Origin: Halieaceae bacterium MED-G27 | Lineage (GTDB): Bacteria > Pseudomonadota > Gammaproteobacteria > Pseudomonadales > Halieaceae | DNA: 43,475 bases | Reading direction: 5' to 3' | Assembly (NCBI GenBank): GCA_002456975.1 | Contig: NTKA01000011.1 | Coordinates: 1 to 43,475, forward strand | Shown: one piece after another, positions 8,396 to 17,061 of the stretch | How positions within the stretch are numbered: position 1 is the stretch's first letter | Layout: the number at the start of each line of letters is the position of its first letter | The notes under the pieces: generated by a model | The model's database searches: none | What the model was told of the DNA's origin: nothing | Seen by the model: only the letters and a program-made list of their open reading frames with translations | Translations under genes and position numbers: made by a program

Positions 8396-9055
8396 ATGGC
8401 GCTGGCACTCTTTGATCTTGATAACACTCTGATAGCAGGCGACTCAGACCATCTCTGGGGTGAATATCTGGTCGACCGGCAGCTGGTAGACGCAGAGCGC
8501 CATGAACTGCAAAACGATCACTACTATACGCAGTACCAGGCGGGAACGCTCGATATTCTCGACTACCTTGAATTCGCACTGAACCCGATCGCCCGTATGA
8601 CACCCGAGGCCGTAAGGGAGTTGCAGTGGCCTTTCATGAAGAATTATGTCGAAAAAATTCTGCTCAATGCCGCTTTTGACTTAATCGCGTATCACCGCCA
8701 ACGCGGTGATACGTTGGTCATTGTTACTGCAACCAACTCGGTGGTCACTCGCCCTATCGCCGATAGGTTGGGAATCGAACACTTAATTGCCTGTGATGCT
8801 GAACTTATTGATGGATATTACACAGGTAAGCCAACAGGCGTACCCTCGTTTGCCGAAGGCAAAGTGACACGGATCAACGAGTGGCGGGCGTCCAATAGCA
8901 AAACGTTTGATACAAGCTATTTCTACAGCGACTCCCACAATGATTTACCGCTACTAAGAGAAGTCGATCATGCGACAGCGGTGGACCCGGATGAAAAACT
9001 GGCGCTGTTTGCGGCCAATGCTGGCTGGCCTATCATTTCACTGAGGAATGATTAG
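8396..9055 (+). CDS. HAD-superfamily IB phosphatase
   Basis: A 219-residue HAD subfamily IB hydrolase related to the SerB/CicA type. Motif I is [14 protein letters not shown] near residues 5-18, with the nucleophile and acid/base Asp pair DLD. Motif II is the VIVTATN Thr near residue 113. Motif III/IV is [13 protein letters not shown] with its acidic metal ligands near 175. It probably dephosphorylates a small metabolite. Members of this subfamily adjoin rppH in Pseudomonas (PA0335 position), which supports orthology but does not reveal the substrate. It is divergent from rppH, with 114 bases between, and convergent with gcvH (stops overlap by 4 bases). Confidence 0.88.
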   Translation: MALALFDLDNTLIAGDSDHLWGEYLVDRQLVDAERHELQNDHYYTQYQAGTLDILDYLEFALNPIARMTPEAVRELQWPFMKNYVEKILLNAAFDLIAYHRQRGDTLVIVTATNSVVTRPIADRLGIEHLIACDAELIDGYYTGKPTGVPSFAEGKVTRINEWRASNSKTFDTSYFYSDSHNDLPLLREVDHATAVDPDEKLALFAANAGWPIISLRND

Positions 9056-9444
9056 TCCTCGTTGTCGCAAAACTCGGCGTACTCATCGGCAGCCATTAAA
9101 CCGTCCAGCTCACCCATGTCATCGGGCTGAATCTTGAAGAACCAGCCTTCGGTGTAGGGTTCGGTATTCACTAGCTCAGGTCCGTCTGCGAGCTCTTCAT
9201 TGACGGACATCACTTCTCCCGAGACAGGCGCGTAAATATCCGATGCCGACTTAGTGGATTCGACAACCCCTGCTTGGTCACCTGCAGCAATGGCGTCGCC
9301 GATCTCAGGCGTTTCCACAAACACAATATCGCCGAGGGCTTCTTGTGCGTGGTCGGTAATTCCGACCGTTAGTGTGCCGTCTTCCTCGCGCCGGACCCAC
9401 TCGTGCGACTTGGCGTAAAAAAGCTCGTTCGGTGTTTCACTCAT
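9052..9444 (-). CDS. gcvH: Glycine cleavage system H protein (orphan)
   Basis: The lipoyl carrier of glycine cleavage, 130 residues from the ATG at 9444, which has a GGGGG ribosome site; a longer frame starting at 9492 lacks support. The lipoyl lysine is K65 in [18 protein letters not shown]. The family N-terminus YAKSHEWV is intact. In E. coli the order is ygfB-pepP-ubiH-ubiI-gcvT-gcvH-gcvP. Here gcvH directly follows the ubiI-like gene on the same strand, and gcvT and gcvP are not in the window. It may serve an enzyme encoded elsewhere or lipoate transfer. Confidence 0.95.
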   Translation of the reverse strand: MSETPNELFYAKSHEWVRREEDGTLTVGITDHAQEALGDIVFVETPEIGDAIAAGDQAGVVESTKSASDIYAPVSGEVMSVNEELADGPELVNTEPYTEGWFFKIQPDDMGELDGLMAADEYAEFCDNED

Positions 9445-9537
9445 GTCGCGACCCCCATATTTCGCAGACTCAAAGAGTAAGACGTGATGCAAATCATGGC
9501 AATCAAGAGAGCGTTTTTCTCACACCATCCGCAACTA

Positions 9538-10731
9538 TCAGGCGCCTGCTGCCTGTTTGGCGAACCAGTTCTTGATCCAGCGCTGTTCATCAACCATACG
9601 AAGGCCAAAGTTTCGCGCCATCACCGCCGTTGGATTACGACTCCCAAAACCCCACTTGAACGCTTGCATGGCGGCCATCATGGCGAGGTTTTCTGTCTTT
9701 CGCAGACGCTGATAACGGCCTAGCACCGGTGCACTCGCCCAGGGCCCACCTCGCTGAATAGCATTAATTATGCTCTCAGCAAGCACCTTCGCATCGGCGA
9801 GACCTAGGTTGATACCCTGACCTGCCAGCGGATGGATGCTGTGCGCAGCGTCGCCAACCAGCACAATACGATCCTTTACGTAGTCAACCGCGTGACACTG
9901 AACAAGTGGAAATGTCGCGCGCTCACCAACCGCAGTGACTCGCATCGGAACTGCCGACAACGCTCGATTCAGTCCATCGACAAACTCCGCATCGGAGGCT
10001 GCCTCCCATCGTGGGGAGACATCGTCATCGAGAGACCAGACAATAGAGCAATGATTTGATTCAGCGAGAGGCAACAAGGCCAGCGGCCCGGTCGCCAAAA
10101 AAGCCTGCCAACAGGTATCACGGTGGTCCTGTTCAAGCTCAACGGTGGCGACAATCGCGTTCTGTTGATAGCGCCACTGCCGGGTCCTCATCGCGGCAAG
10201 ATCCCTAATATTGGACCGTGCGCCATCAGCAGCAATGACAAGCTCCGCTCTAATGGAAGAGCCATCGTCGCAGTCAAGTTCCACCCCTTCGGCATCAGAC
10301 GTACATCCTACGACCCTCGCGCTCCAACGGTTGTGGATGGCAGGAGCAGCGGCCACCAATTCCGCGAGGACACTCATCGTCAGTTGGGACTCAGCGATGT
10401 GCCCAAGCGCCGTCGCACCCACGTCACGGGCAGCAAAGTGGATGGCCCCCGACGCTTCTCCATCCCAAACCTGCATAGCCGTATAGCTCGCGACACGGTC
10501 AGTGCGATGCATCGCTGACCAGGCATCGAGTGAGCCGAGAAACTCCTCAGAAGCCGGAGTCAATGCCGTAACACGTTTGCCCCAGCCATCCACTCCTCTG
10601 CCTGATGGCTCGCTCGCAGGCGCCGAGGCCGCATCAATAAGCGTTATCGACAATCCGCTCTCCTTGAGCGCTAAAGCGACCGACATACCGATCACTCCGG
10701 CACCCACGATTGCCACATCGTAACGATCCAT
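9538..10731 (-). CDS. ubiI: UbiH/UbiI/UbiF-family FAD monooxygenase (ubiquinone synthesis)
   Basis: A class A flavoprotein hydroxylase of 397 residues. It has an N-terminal FAD Rossmann motif (VAIVGAGVIGMSVALAL), the second FAD motif (VIAADGARSNIR, near 170), and the C-terminal motif DRIVLVGDAAHSIHPLAGQGINLG near 290. Such enzymes hydroxylate the aromatic ring of ubiquinone precursors. Position after ubiH suggests UbiI (VisC), the C5 hydroxylase in E. coli; regiospecificity cannot be read from sequence alone. I use the ATG at 10731 just after the ubiH stop rather than a TTG two codons upstream. Confidence 0.9.
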   Translation of the reverse strand: MDRYDVAIVGAGVIGMSVALALKESGLSITLIDAASAPASEPSGRGVDGWGKRVTALTPASEEFLGSLDAWSAMHRTDRVASYTAMQVWDGEASGAIHFAARDVGATALGHIAESQLTMSVLAELVAAAPAIHNRWSARVVGCTSDAEGVELDCDDGSSIRAELVIAADGARSNIRDLAAMRTRQWRYQQNAIVATVELEQDHRDTCWQAFLATGPLALLPLAESNHCSIVWSLDDDVSPRWEAASDAEFVDGLNRALSAVPMRVTAVGERATFPLVQCHAVDYVKDRIVLVGDAAHSIHPLAGQGINLGLADAKVLAESIINAIQRGGPWASAPVLGRYQRLRKTENLAMMAAMQAFKWGFGSRNPTAVMARNFGLRMVDEQRWIKNWFAKQAAGA

Positions 10732-10733
10732 CG

Positions 10734-11930
10734 TCAACGTACCCCCATCCCAAGTTGAGCAACACGTCGGCGAAGCGGTGGTGTTATATCGAGTGCAGAT
10801 AACGCAAGCGGTGACCCGACATCGATAGCCGGTGAAGGCGTGTCAAATACAGATGCGAGCGCTGTGGTCGCCGATTGCGTAACTATACGATCACTTTCAA
10901 CGGAGTGAGAAAAGTTGCGTAGGCGTTCTGACAGCTCCCTCGAGTCATCCCGCTCGAAATCAAAATCTTGCAGGACCGTGGCGAGGGCCGAAATATCACG
11001 CACCGACAAATTGAAGCCCTGCCCTGCGACTGGATGGAGCGTGTGCGCTGCATTGCCCATCAATACGCATCGATGCCGAGTGACTTCCGTGGCCTCAACT
11101 GATGCTAAAGGCCAACTGCCACGAGCTCCACACGCGAGGAGCCTGCCAACCCGCCAACCAAATGTCTCTTGCATGGCCGCGAGCAAGGCGCTGTCAGACA
11201 TCGGCATCAGCTGGTCCACCGTCGTTTGATGAGCGCACCAGATCACGTTATATACCGCTTGCCCGTTAATCGAGTTTGGCAGGGGTAAAAAGGCAATCGG
11301 ACCCTCCTCGGTAAATCGCTCGAACGCCCGACCTTCGACTGCTTCAGATACGGCGACATTGCAGGCGATGGCGTACTGAGATGCCTCACGAGCTAGCGTT
11401 TTCATGTTCAGCGATTGACGCAGGCGTGAGCGAGCCCCGTCAGCTACTACTAACAATGATGCTGAGATGTTCGAGCCATCGCTCAGACTCAAGCTGGGGT
11501 ACTCACCAGTGTCGGTCATAGCATCGATTGTGACGCCAGTCCTGATGTCGATTTCAAGTGATCGTGCAAGGTCGAGCCATGAGCTCATCATCGCGCTATT
11601 TTCAACCACGTAACCAAGCGCATCGAGTTGCTGCTCCTTGGCAGACAGCAACGCGCTGCCAAACCGCCGATAGCGCGACACATGAATATCTGTAATCGCT
11701 GCTGTCGATGACTCCAGGCCAGCCCAAAGACCCCAACTGTGGAGCCTCTGCCTAGAATCGGCGCTTAATGCTGTCGCCCGAGTATCGAGTATCGCTTCGC
11801 TCGATAGCGGGAACTCTCGTTCTATCACGGTGACTGTGGCGCAAGAAGACTGCGATTGCTTACAAACACAGGCCAGTAGCAGCCCGACTAGGCCGCCGCC
11901 GGCGACAACAATATGCGACTTGCTTTGCAC
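10734..11930 (-). CDS. ubiH: UbiH-type 2-octaprenyl-6-methoxyphenol hydroxylase
   Basis: A 398-residue FAD monooxygenase paralogous to the gene immediately downstream. It shows the dinucleotide motif VVAGGGLVGLLLA, the central VVADGARSRLRQ motif, and RCVLMGNAAHTLHPVAGQGFNLSVRD near residue 285. In the ubiquinone pathway UbiH hydroxylates C1 (E. coli numbering). The GTG start overlaps the last base of the pepP stop, and the gene lies in the conserved ygfB-pepP-ubiH-ubiI operon, which is the main reason for choosing UbiH. Several cysteines near residues 20-30 are not part of known motifs. Confidence 0.9.
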   Translation of the reverse strand: MQSKSHIVVAGGGLVGLLLACVCKQSQSSCATVTVIEREFPLSSEAILDTRATALSADSRQRLHSWGLWAGLESSTAAITDIHVSRYRRFGSALLSAKEQQLDALGYVVENSAMMSSWLDLARSLEIDIRTGVTIDAMTDTGEYPSLSLSDGSNISASLLVVADGARSRLRQSLNMKTLAREASQYAIACNVAVSEAVEGRAFERFTEEGPIAFLPLPNSINGQAVYNVIWCAHQTTVDQLMPMSDSALLAAMQETFGWRVGRLLACGARGSWPLASVEATEVTRHRCVLMGNAAHTLHPVAGQGFNLSVRDISALATVLQDFDFERDDSRELSERLRNFSHSVESDRIVTQSATTALASVFDTPSPAIDVGSPLALSALDITPPLRRRVAQLGMGVR

Positions 11931-13246
11931 TAGGCCGCCGCCATTAAAGCCTCGATGGCGTCCGCTGTTTTGGGAACTCTGTGAGTCAAAACCTCACAAC
12001 CCGACTCAGTAACAACCACATCGTCCTCAATGCGAATACCAATACCCCGCCATTTCTGTGCAACCTTTTTGTTGTCGGCAGCGACATAGATACCCGGCTC
12101 GATAGTGAGCACCATACCCGGCTCGAGCGGTCGCCATTTACCATCGATGCGGTATTCACCCACATCGTGTACGTCGAGCCCCAACCAATGACCAGCACGG
12201 TGCATATAAAAATCTCGATAGGCGCCCTCCCCGATCAGCGTTTTCACGTCGCCTTTAAGGAGCCCTAGCTCAACGAGTCCCTGAGTAATCACTCGGACTG
12301 TGACATCGTGAGGTGTATTCCATTTCTTTCCAGGTTTCACCGAGGCAATCGCTGCTAACTGAGATTTCAATACGAGGTCGTACAAGGCCCGTTGAGGCTC
12401 TGAGAACTTCCCGTTCACAGGGAAAGTGCGAGTGATATCGGCCGCGTAGCCTTGATACTCACAACCGGCATCGATGAGCACCAAGTCACCGTCCTCCATG
12501 CGAGCATTATTCTCAGTGTAATGGAGCACACAGGCATTCTTGCCGCTCCCTACAATCGAGTTGTACGCAGGGTGACGCGCGCCATTTTCGCTAAAGGTAT
12601 GACAGATTGCGGACTCCAAGTGGTACTCGAAACGACCGGCGCGACTCTCTTTCATTGCACGGCAATGCGCATCGGCACTGATATCCGACGCTTTCTGCAT
12701 AATCTTCAGCTCGGCGTCAGACTTGATTAATCGGTGTTCATGTAAAAGAAACGCGAGATCGGAAATATCGCCGGGTGGCTTAGCGCCGTTTCTAACTTTT
12801 GCTCGGATCTGATTTACCCAAGACAGTACTCGCCGGTCAAATTGATCGTCGTGGCCCATCGAATAATAGATCGTTGATCGACCCTCAATAAGCCCCGGAA
12901 TGATGTCGTCGACATCGCTCTCTGGATAAGCGTCATTCATGCCAAAGTTTTTGACAACGCCCTCTGGACCCTGACGGTATCCGTTCCACAGCTCGAGCTC
13001 GGGATCGCGATCTCGACAAAACATAATGACTTGCCCCTGGCGCCTACCTGGCACCAACACGAGTACCGCGTCGGGCTCCTCAAAGCCCGTGAGGTATAAA
13101 AAGTCGCTATTTTGACGAAATGGATACTCGGTATCTCTGCTACGTGTCACCTCACGGGCCGCAGGAATTATGGCAACACTTTCGGGTGCCATTCCCGCCA
13201 TGAGACGTTTCCGACGTTGCGCGAACTCTGACTTACTGATCTTCAC
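11930..13246 (-). CDS. pepP: Xaa-Pro aminopeptidase P
   Basis: A 438-residue dimetal aminopeptidase of the pita-bread fold that removes N-terminal residues preceding proline. The N-terminal creatinase-like domain (FRQNSDFLYLTGFEEPDAVLV) is followed by the catalytic domain. All metal ligands can be seen: two Asp in LIDAGCEYQGYAADITRTF, His in HRAGHWLGLDVHD, Glu in LTIEPGIYV, and Glu in GIRIEDDVVV. It begins 3 bases after the ygfB stop and overlaps ubiH by one base, so the four genes are co-transcribed. The length matches E. coli PepP (441 residues). Confidence 0.97.
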   Translation of the reverse strand: MKISKSEFAQRRKRLMAGMAPESVAIIPAAREVTRSRDTEYPFRQNSDFLYLTGFEEPDAVLVLVPGRRQGQVIMFCRDRDPELELWNGYRQGPEGVVKNFGMNDAYPESDVDDIIPGLIEGRSTIYYSMGHDDQFDRRVLSWVNQIRAKVRNGAKPPGDISDLAFLLHEHRLIKSDAELKIMQKASDISADAHCRAMKESRAGRFEYHLESAICHTFSENGARHPAYNSIVGSGKNACVLHYTENNARMEDGDLVLIDAGCEYQGYAADITRTFPVNGKFSEPQRALYDLVLKSQLAAIASVKPGKKWNTPHDVTVRVITQGLVELGLLKGDVKTLIGEGAYRDFYMHRAGHWLGLDVHDVGEYRIDGKWRPLEPGMVLTIEPGIYVAADNKKVAQKWRGIGIRIEDDVVVTESGCEVLTHRVPKTADAIEALMAAA

Positions 13247-13249
13247 TAG

Positions 13250-13828
13250 TTAAAACTCCCTGTTATTTACCACGTCTTGAACGATACTAACGGCCGCGAG
13301 GCGCACGTATTCAATCAGTTCTTCCAGATTACGCTCCGCATCGTCGCTATCCGCTTCGTCCGTATCAACCTGCGCTAGCATTGCGAAATCGCGCAAAATA
13401 TCAGCGGTGGAGGTATCGACCGCATCACTGGACGCGTTGCGCGATGACACGCCCTCTGTAAAACCTGACAAAAATCCAGTTACCCAACCTGACAAAGAGC
13501 GAAGGCGGGTCTCCATCGCATCGTCGTCCGACGGCAGTAATGGCTGGAATGCATAATCGGAATCGACAATCGCCGACAGTGTCGCAAGGCTTAATCGACC
13601 CATTGTCTCAGCAAGTTCACCGGTAACATCCATCCCTAGTGCGCGCTCGGTGGCGGCTACGGTCTGCGCCAAATGGTTGTCATCTGCCGGATCGAACCCT
13701 GAGGCCAACAGACCCACCATCACCCCGTGAATTTCGGAGGGATTGACGGTTTGACCTGCGTTAAATACGAGGTCCGCCAGCTCCTCCCAATCCGGCATGT
13801 CTTCGAAGGCGCCTAGCGAATCGAGCAT
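13250..13828 (-). CDS. ygfB: UPF0149 (YgfB/YecA-like) family protein
   Basis: A 192-residue acidic helical protein of the UPF0149 family, matching the length of E. coli YgfB exactly when the ATG at 13828 is used. The open frame runs further upstream to 13906, but that extension has no family resemblance. Features are NPSEIHGVMVGLLASG near residue 33, a TGFLSGF segment, and the conserved C-terminal acidic stretch followed by EYVRLAAVSIVQ. YgfB modulates amidase expression in Pseudomonas; its general function is unclear. It heads the ygfB-pepP-ubiH operon and diverges from the zapA operon over about 130 bases. Confidence 0.9.
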   Translation of the reverse strand: MLDSLGAFEDMPDWEELADLVFNAGQTVNPSEIHGVMVGLLASGFDPADDNHLAQTVAATERALGMDVTGELAETMGRLSLATLSAIVDSDYAFQPLLPSDDDAMETRLRSLSGWVTGFLSGFTEGVSSRNASSDAVDTSTADILRDFAMLAQVDTDEADSDDAERNLEELIEYVRLAAVSIVQDVVNNREF

Positions 13829-13957
13829 AAAAATCCCAGTTAGTGTAGATCCGTGTGAAACTGCTACGGTCACAGTCGCATTTCGTATTTCACCGCGTTT
13901 GACCACCCATGAGCGGTTACCTATAGTGAAGCCGAATTGGGTAGTGGGTGCAATAAC

Positions 13958-14164
13958 GTGACTGAGAATCTCATCAAGACCTTGGAGTCAAAGGTCGACG
14001 ATTTAGTCGAGCTCAGCACACAGTTAAAAGCCGAAAATATGTCGTTGAAGAAACGCGTCGCTGACCTCCAACATGACAAGCGCAACCTGGCCGATCGGCA
14101 CCGCAAAGCTAACGAATACATCGAGCGATCGATAAGTCGGTTACAAAAGCTGGAGGGCAACTAA
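13958..14164 (+). CDS. TIGR02449-family small coiled-coil (ZapB-like) protein
   Basis: A small, almost wholly coiled-coil protein of 68 residues from the GTG at 13958 (TENLIKTLESKVDDLVEL...). A TTG at 13937 would add seven residues with no coiled-coil character. Heptads run through LSTQLKAENMSLKKRVADL to the end. It lies 5 bases upstream of zapA in the same operon, the standard place for this family in Pseudomonas and relatives. By size and coiled coil it resembles ZapB, the ZapA-linked division factor; that function is inferred from context. Confidence 0.85.
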   Translation: MTENLIKTLESKVDDLVELSTQLKAENMSLKKRVADLQHDKRNLADRHRKANEYIERSISRLQKLEGN

Positions 14165-14169
14165 GAGCG

Positions 14170-14484
14170 ATGCGCCCAAACACTGTCAGTATCGAAATTC
14201 TTGATAAGAGCTACCAAGTTGCCTGCGAGCCAGAGCAAGAGGATGAACTCCTCCTAGCAGCTCGAGACCTAGATGCCCAAATGCGAGCGATCCGAGCAAC
14301 TGGAAAGGTAATCGGGATAGAACGCGTTGCCATCATGGCTGCCCTCAATTTAAGCCATCAATTATTGCTTGAACGAGGGGCTCCGAGCGCAGTGGCATCA
14401 CCCGATAATGAAGATCAAATCAAGTCTTTGACCTCCAAAATCGACGAAGCTCTGTTCCAACTTAGACAGTTTGAGATTTCCTAA
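14170..14484 (+). CDS. zapA: Cell division protein ZapA
   Basis: A 104-residue FtsZ-associated protein that cross-links FtsZ filaments. The N-terminal beta/alpha domain (VSIEILDKSYQVACEPEQEDELLLAARDLDAQM) carries the conserved globular-head residues. The C-terminal half, from about residue 50, is a coiled coil (VAIMAALNLSHQLL). It is followed at once by the 6S RNA gene and ygfA, as in E. coli and Pseudomonas. Confidence 0.95.
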   Translation: MRPNTVSIEILDKSYQVACEPEQEDELLLAARDLDAQMRAIRATGKVIGIERVAIMAALNLSHQLLLERGAPSAVASPDNEDQIKSLTSKIDEALFQLRQFEIS

Positions 14485-14505
14485 TTTTCTTTGAGCGCAC
14501 TGGGT

Positions 14506-14511
14506 TATACT
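14506..14511 (+). promoter_or_regulatory. -10 box of the 6S RNA promoter
   Basis: TATACT lies 6-7 bases upstream of the predicted 6S 5' end (about 14518), at the right spacing for a sigma70 start. The -35 region is poor (TTTTCT near 14485), so the promoter is inferred mainly from the -10 box and the RNA. Confidence 0.5.
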
Positions 14512-14517
14512 GGCATT

Positions 14518-14693
14518 GACCTGGTGTATGCGCTAGACCGTCAGTCCTCGAGCCGATAATGCACCACCCGGAGATTCTTCATTTTTACTGTTGTGCATGC
14601 CCGGTGCGGCCGGGAAGCCTGATGTAGGATGAGGGTCACCACCTTGAACCGCATGGGTTCAAGGGCGACACTGTCGGCGGTACTCTGGGTCAT
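14518..14693 (+). ncRNA. ssrS: 6S RNA
   Basis: Between zapA and ygfA lies a 176-base non-coding stretch with the hallmarks of 6S RNA, the RNA that binds sigma70-RNA polymerase as a promoter mimic. The ends pair (GACCTGG with the TCTGGGTC side). The motifs GAGCCGATA, GTGCATGCCCGGT, CCGGGAAGCCTGATG, CACCTTGAACC and GGGTTCAAGGGC match conserved 6S blocks in order. The synteny zapA-ssrS-ygfA is classical. End positions are estimates good to a few bases. Confidence 0.93.
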
Positions 14694-14698
14694 ACCTA

Positions 14699-15277
14699 AT
14701 GCACGACGATTCATCTTCAAAAAAGAAGCAGTTGAGACAACAATTGCTTGCGGCTCGGGCAGCGCTCCCACAGCGAGATCGAGCACAGTTCAGTCAAAGG
14801 GCTACCGAAATTCTCTTGGACAGCGCCCTGTGGCGAGCCGCCAGCCGGATCGGTGTCTACCTCCCGCTCAAAACTGAACTCGACATCAGTCAAATATGGG
14901 CGAAGGGCTCAAATCAAGGTCGATGCTTCTGCGCGCCTAGAGTGTTAACCAGCGGCGCCATGACCTTTCATGAATTCCAGTCAAACAGCGATTTGGAAGT
15001 GGGTATGGGAGGCATTGCTCAACCGACCGAAAATGCTGCCGAAATCGCGGTAGATAGTATCGATTTATTTTTGGTGCCCTTAGTGGGCTGTGACAAAGCT
15101 GGTAACCGTTTGGGTTTTGGTAAAGGCTGCTACGACCAAACGCTGAACCGGGGGAAGGGATTTAAACTGGGTGTTGGATTCGCTGTGCAACTGCAAGACA
15201 GCGTGCCGATTGACGGACACGACATCCCAATTAACGGATTCCTCAGCGAGCGCGGATTGATTTTTTTCAGTCGTTAA
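14699..15277 (+). CDS. ygfA: 5-formyltetrahydrofolate cyclo-ligase
   Basis: A 192-residue enzyme that converts 5-formyl-THF to methenyl-THF using ATP, a folate salvage and repair step. Motifs are a basic N-terminal helix (KKKQLRQQLLAARAALP), GVYLPLKTELD, and the signature DLFLVPLVGCDKAGNRLGFGKGCYDQTL near residues 120-150 with the ATP/folate loop GFGKGCYD. It is transcribed with 6S RNA in other bacteria, and here its ATG lies 5 bases beyond the RNA's estimated end. It converges on a small minus-strand ORF, overlapping it by 11 bases. Confidence 0.95.
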   Translation: MHDDSSSKKKQLRQQLLAARAALPQRDRAQFSQRATEILLDSALWRAASRIGVYLPLKTELDISQIWAKGSNQGRCFCAPRVLTSGAMTFHEFQSNSDLEVGMGGIAQPTENAAEIAVDSIDLFLVPLVGCDKAGNRLGFGKGCYDQTLNRGKGFKLGVGFAVQLQDSVPIDGHDIPINGFLSERGLIFFSR

Positions 15278-15419
15278 CGATCTGCTCAGCGTTGACTAGG
15301 ATGCCCGCCTCGTGAGGCTCGAGATCAACACCATCATTGGCCGTCAGCGCGCTTGCTAGGATCGCTACAACAAAACCGACTCCCAGTAGTGGCACCAAAC
15401 CTAGTTGCTTCCTCTTCAT
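15267..15419 (-). CDS. Small exported or membrane protein, 50 residues
   Basis: An unrecognised ORF of 50 codons with ATG at 15419 and a GGGGGAG purine stretch immediately upstream. The spacing to the start is short, so initiation is uncertain. The product begins MKRKQLGLVPLLGVGFVVAI, a classic basic-then-hydrophobic signal or anchor. It continues with LASALTAND and an acidic tail (VDLEPHEAGILVNAEQIVND). It sits alone between ygfA (convergent, 11-base overlap) and ilvA (same strand, upstream). The coding pattern (hydrophobic N-terminus, acidic exported tail) looks real, but no family is recognised. It could be a small envelope or stress protein. Confidence 0.6.
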   Translation of the reverse strand: MKRKQLGLVPLLGVGFVVAILASALTANDGVDLEPHEAGILVNAEQIVND

Positions 15420-15507
15420 GACTCCCCCTGTTTATTTTGTTATGTCCCGCTAAAAGCGGCCGCAGAGTATGACAGGAAAATTTGGTAATAGTTCACATTT
15501 TTTTACA

Positions 15508-17019
15508 TTATTTTAAATAGGCCACGTAAGCACGATTACTGGTCTCTTCCTCATAGGGATAACCCAGATCGTTCAGGCGCGCTATTAACTCTCCGTCATT
15601 GCCACTGATCGCGAAACCCACGAGGATTCTGCCGTAGGCGGCACCGTGGTTTCGATAGTGAAACAATGAGATGTCGAACTCGCTACCTAGTGCATCGAGG
15701 AATTTCATCAAGGCACCCGGCCGTTCTGGAAACTCTATCCGAAATAAGCGCTCATGGCCTGCGGCACTCGGTGACCTGCCGCCGATCATGTACCGCACAT
15801 GCAACTTCGCGGTTTCATCGTCGGTAAGATCGGTGGTGGCATAGCCAGCGCTTTCAAACTGGCCAACCAGTGTTGTGTCATCTGAGGTGCCAGGGGCTAC
15901 CGATACACCAACAAAAATATTGGCACCTGCATCAGAGCTATAACGATAGTTGAACTCCGTGATATTCCGCTTACCGACGACTCTGCAGAAGTCCCTAAAC
16001 GCCCCTCGACGCTCAGGAATAGCAACACTGAAAATAGCCTCGCGACGCTCACCGATATCGGTTCGCTCGGAAATGTAACGCAAGCGGTCGAAATTCGTGT
16101 TGGCCCCGCTGATCACGGCCAAAATAGAGCTATCTTTAAGTGCGTGTTCTACCGCGTACTTTTTCATACCAGCGATCGCCAAGGCGCCTGCTGGCTCGGC
16201 AATCGCTCGGGTGTCTTCAAAAATATCTTTGACAGCGGCGCACATCTCGTCGGTAGTCGCTGTGATGATGTCATCGACATACAGCTCGATCAGCCGGTGG
16301 GTTTCTTCTCCAACACGAGCGACGGCACAGCCATCAGCAAACAGACCCACTTCCGATAATGTTACGCGCGATCCCGCCTGTCGAGCCGCCAGAGCGCAGG
16401 CCGCATCCGAAGGCTCGACACCGATAACTGTGGTATCAGGCCAATGGTGCTTCAATAAAACGGCCATACCCGCCAGCAGGCCACCACCACCGCAAGGGAT
16501 AAAAACATAGTCCTGTGGTGTCATCTGATTGATTAACTCCAGCGCCACCGTGCCCTGGCCAGCAATGACATCGGGATCATCAAACGGGGGCAAATACGTC
16601 CGCCCCTCCGTATCGACCAGCGACTCTGCAAATTTGGCGGCATCATCGAAGGCATCGCCATGAAGAACAACTCGTGCACCTCGACGCCTTACGGCATCAA
16701 CCTTGATAGATGGCGTGGTCACAGGCATTACGATGACGGCATCGATACCCAATTTGCTAGCGGCTAGCGCCACTCCCTGCGCATGATTCCCCGCCGAGGC
16801 GGCAACAACCCCGACGGCCTTCTGCTGATCGCTTAGCCGCGACATCTTGTTGTAGGATCCGCGGCATTTGAAACTAAAGATAGGCTGCAAGTCCTCGCGC
16901 TTCAGCGAGATGTCACAGGTTAAACGATCCGACAACCCCGGAGCCTGAGACACGGGCGTTACCGAGGCGACATCGTAGACCGATGTGTCCGCAATCGCTT
17001 GTAAATAATTGCTAGTCAT
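15508..17019 (-). CDS. ilvA: Threonine ammonia-lyase (biosynthetic threonine deaminase)
   Basis: A PLP enzyme of 503 residues that makes 2-oxobutyrate from threonine, the committed step to isoleucine. The PLP lysine is in SFKCRGSYNKM (about residue 51), the substrate loop is AASAGNHAQG, and the phosphate-binding loop is PCGGGGLLAGMA. Two ACT-like regulatory domains follow from about residue 325, one containing RRGAFRDFCRVV and the other PERPGALMKFLDAL. These allow allosteric control by isoleucine and valine and mark the biosynthetic, not catabolic, form. I use the ATG at 17019; a GTG adjoins it at 17022. The gene lies 42 bases downstream of fba. Confidence 0.96.
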   Translation of the reverse strand: MTSNYLQAIADTSVYDVASVTPVSQAPGLSDRLTCDISLKREDLQPIFSFKCRGSYNKMSRLSDQQKAVGVVAASAGNHAQGVALAASKLGIDAVIVMPVTTPSIKVDAVRRRGARVVLHGDAFDDAAKFAESLVDTEGRTYLPPFDDPDVIAGQGTVALELINQMTPQDYVFIPCGGGGLLAGMAVLLKHHWPDTTVIGVEPSDAACALAARQAGSRVTLSEVGLFADGCAVARVGEETHRLIELYVDDIITATTDEMCAAVKDIFEDTRAIAEPAGALAIAGMKKYAVEHALKDSSILAVISGANTNFDRLRYISERTDIGERREAIFSVAIPERRGAFRDFCRVVGKRNITEFNYRYSSDAGANIFVGVSVAPGTSDDTTLVGQFESAGYATTDLTDDETAKLHVRYMIGGRSPSAAGHERLFRIEFPERPGALMKFLDALGSEFDISLFHYRNHGAAYGRILVGFAISGNDGELIARLNDLGYPYEEETSNRAYVAYLK

Positions 17020-17061
17020 CACTGCTGTCTCGTGACTGGCATACCACCAGCCAACTTCGAA

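Noticed and set aside
10123-10518. 131-codon plus-strand ORF opposite the ubiI-like gene
   Set aside because: Antisense shadow of a well-supported flavoprotein gene.
15440-15507. CCGC-TTTTA-GCGG hairpin downstream of ilvA
   Set aside because: The stem is 4 bp and no U-run follows on the minus strand, so a terminator call is not justified.
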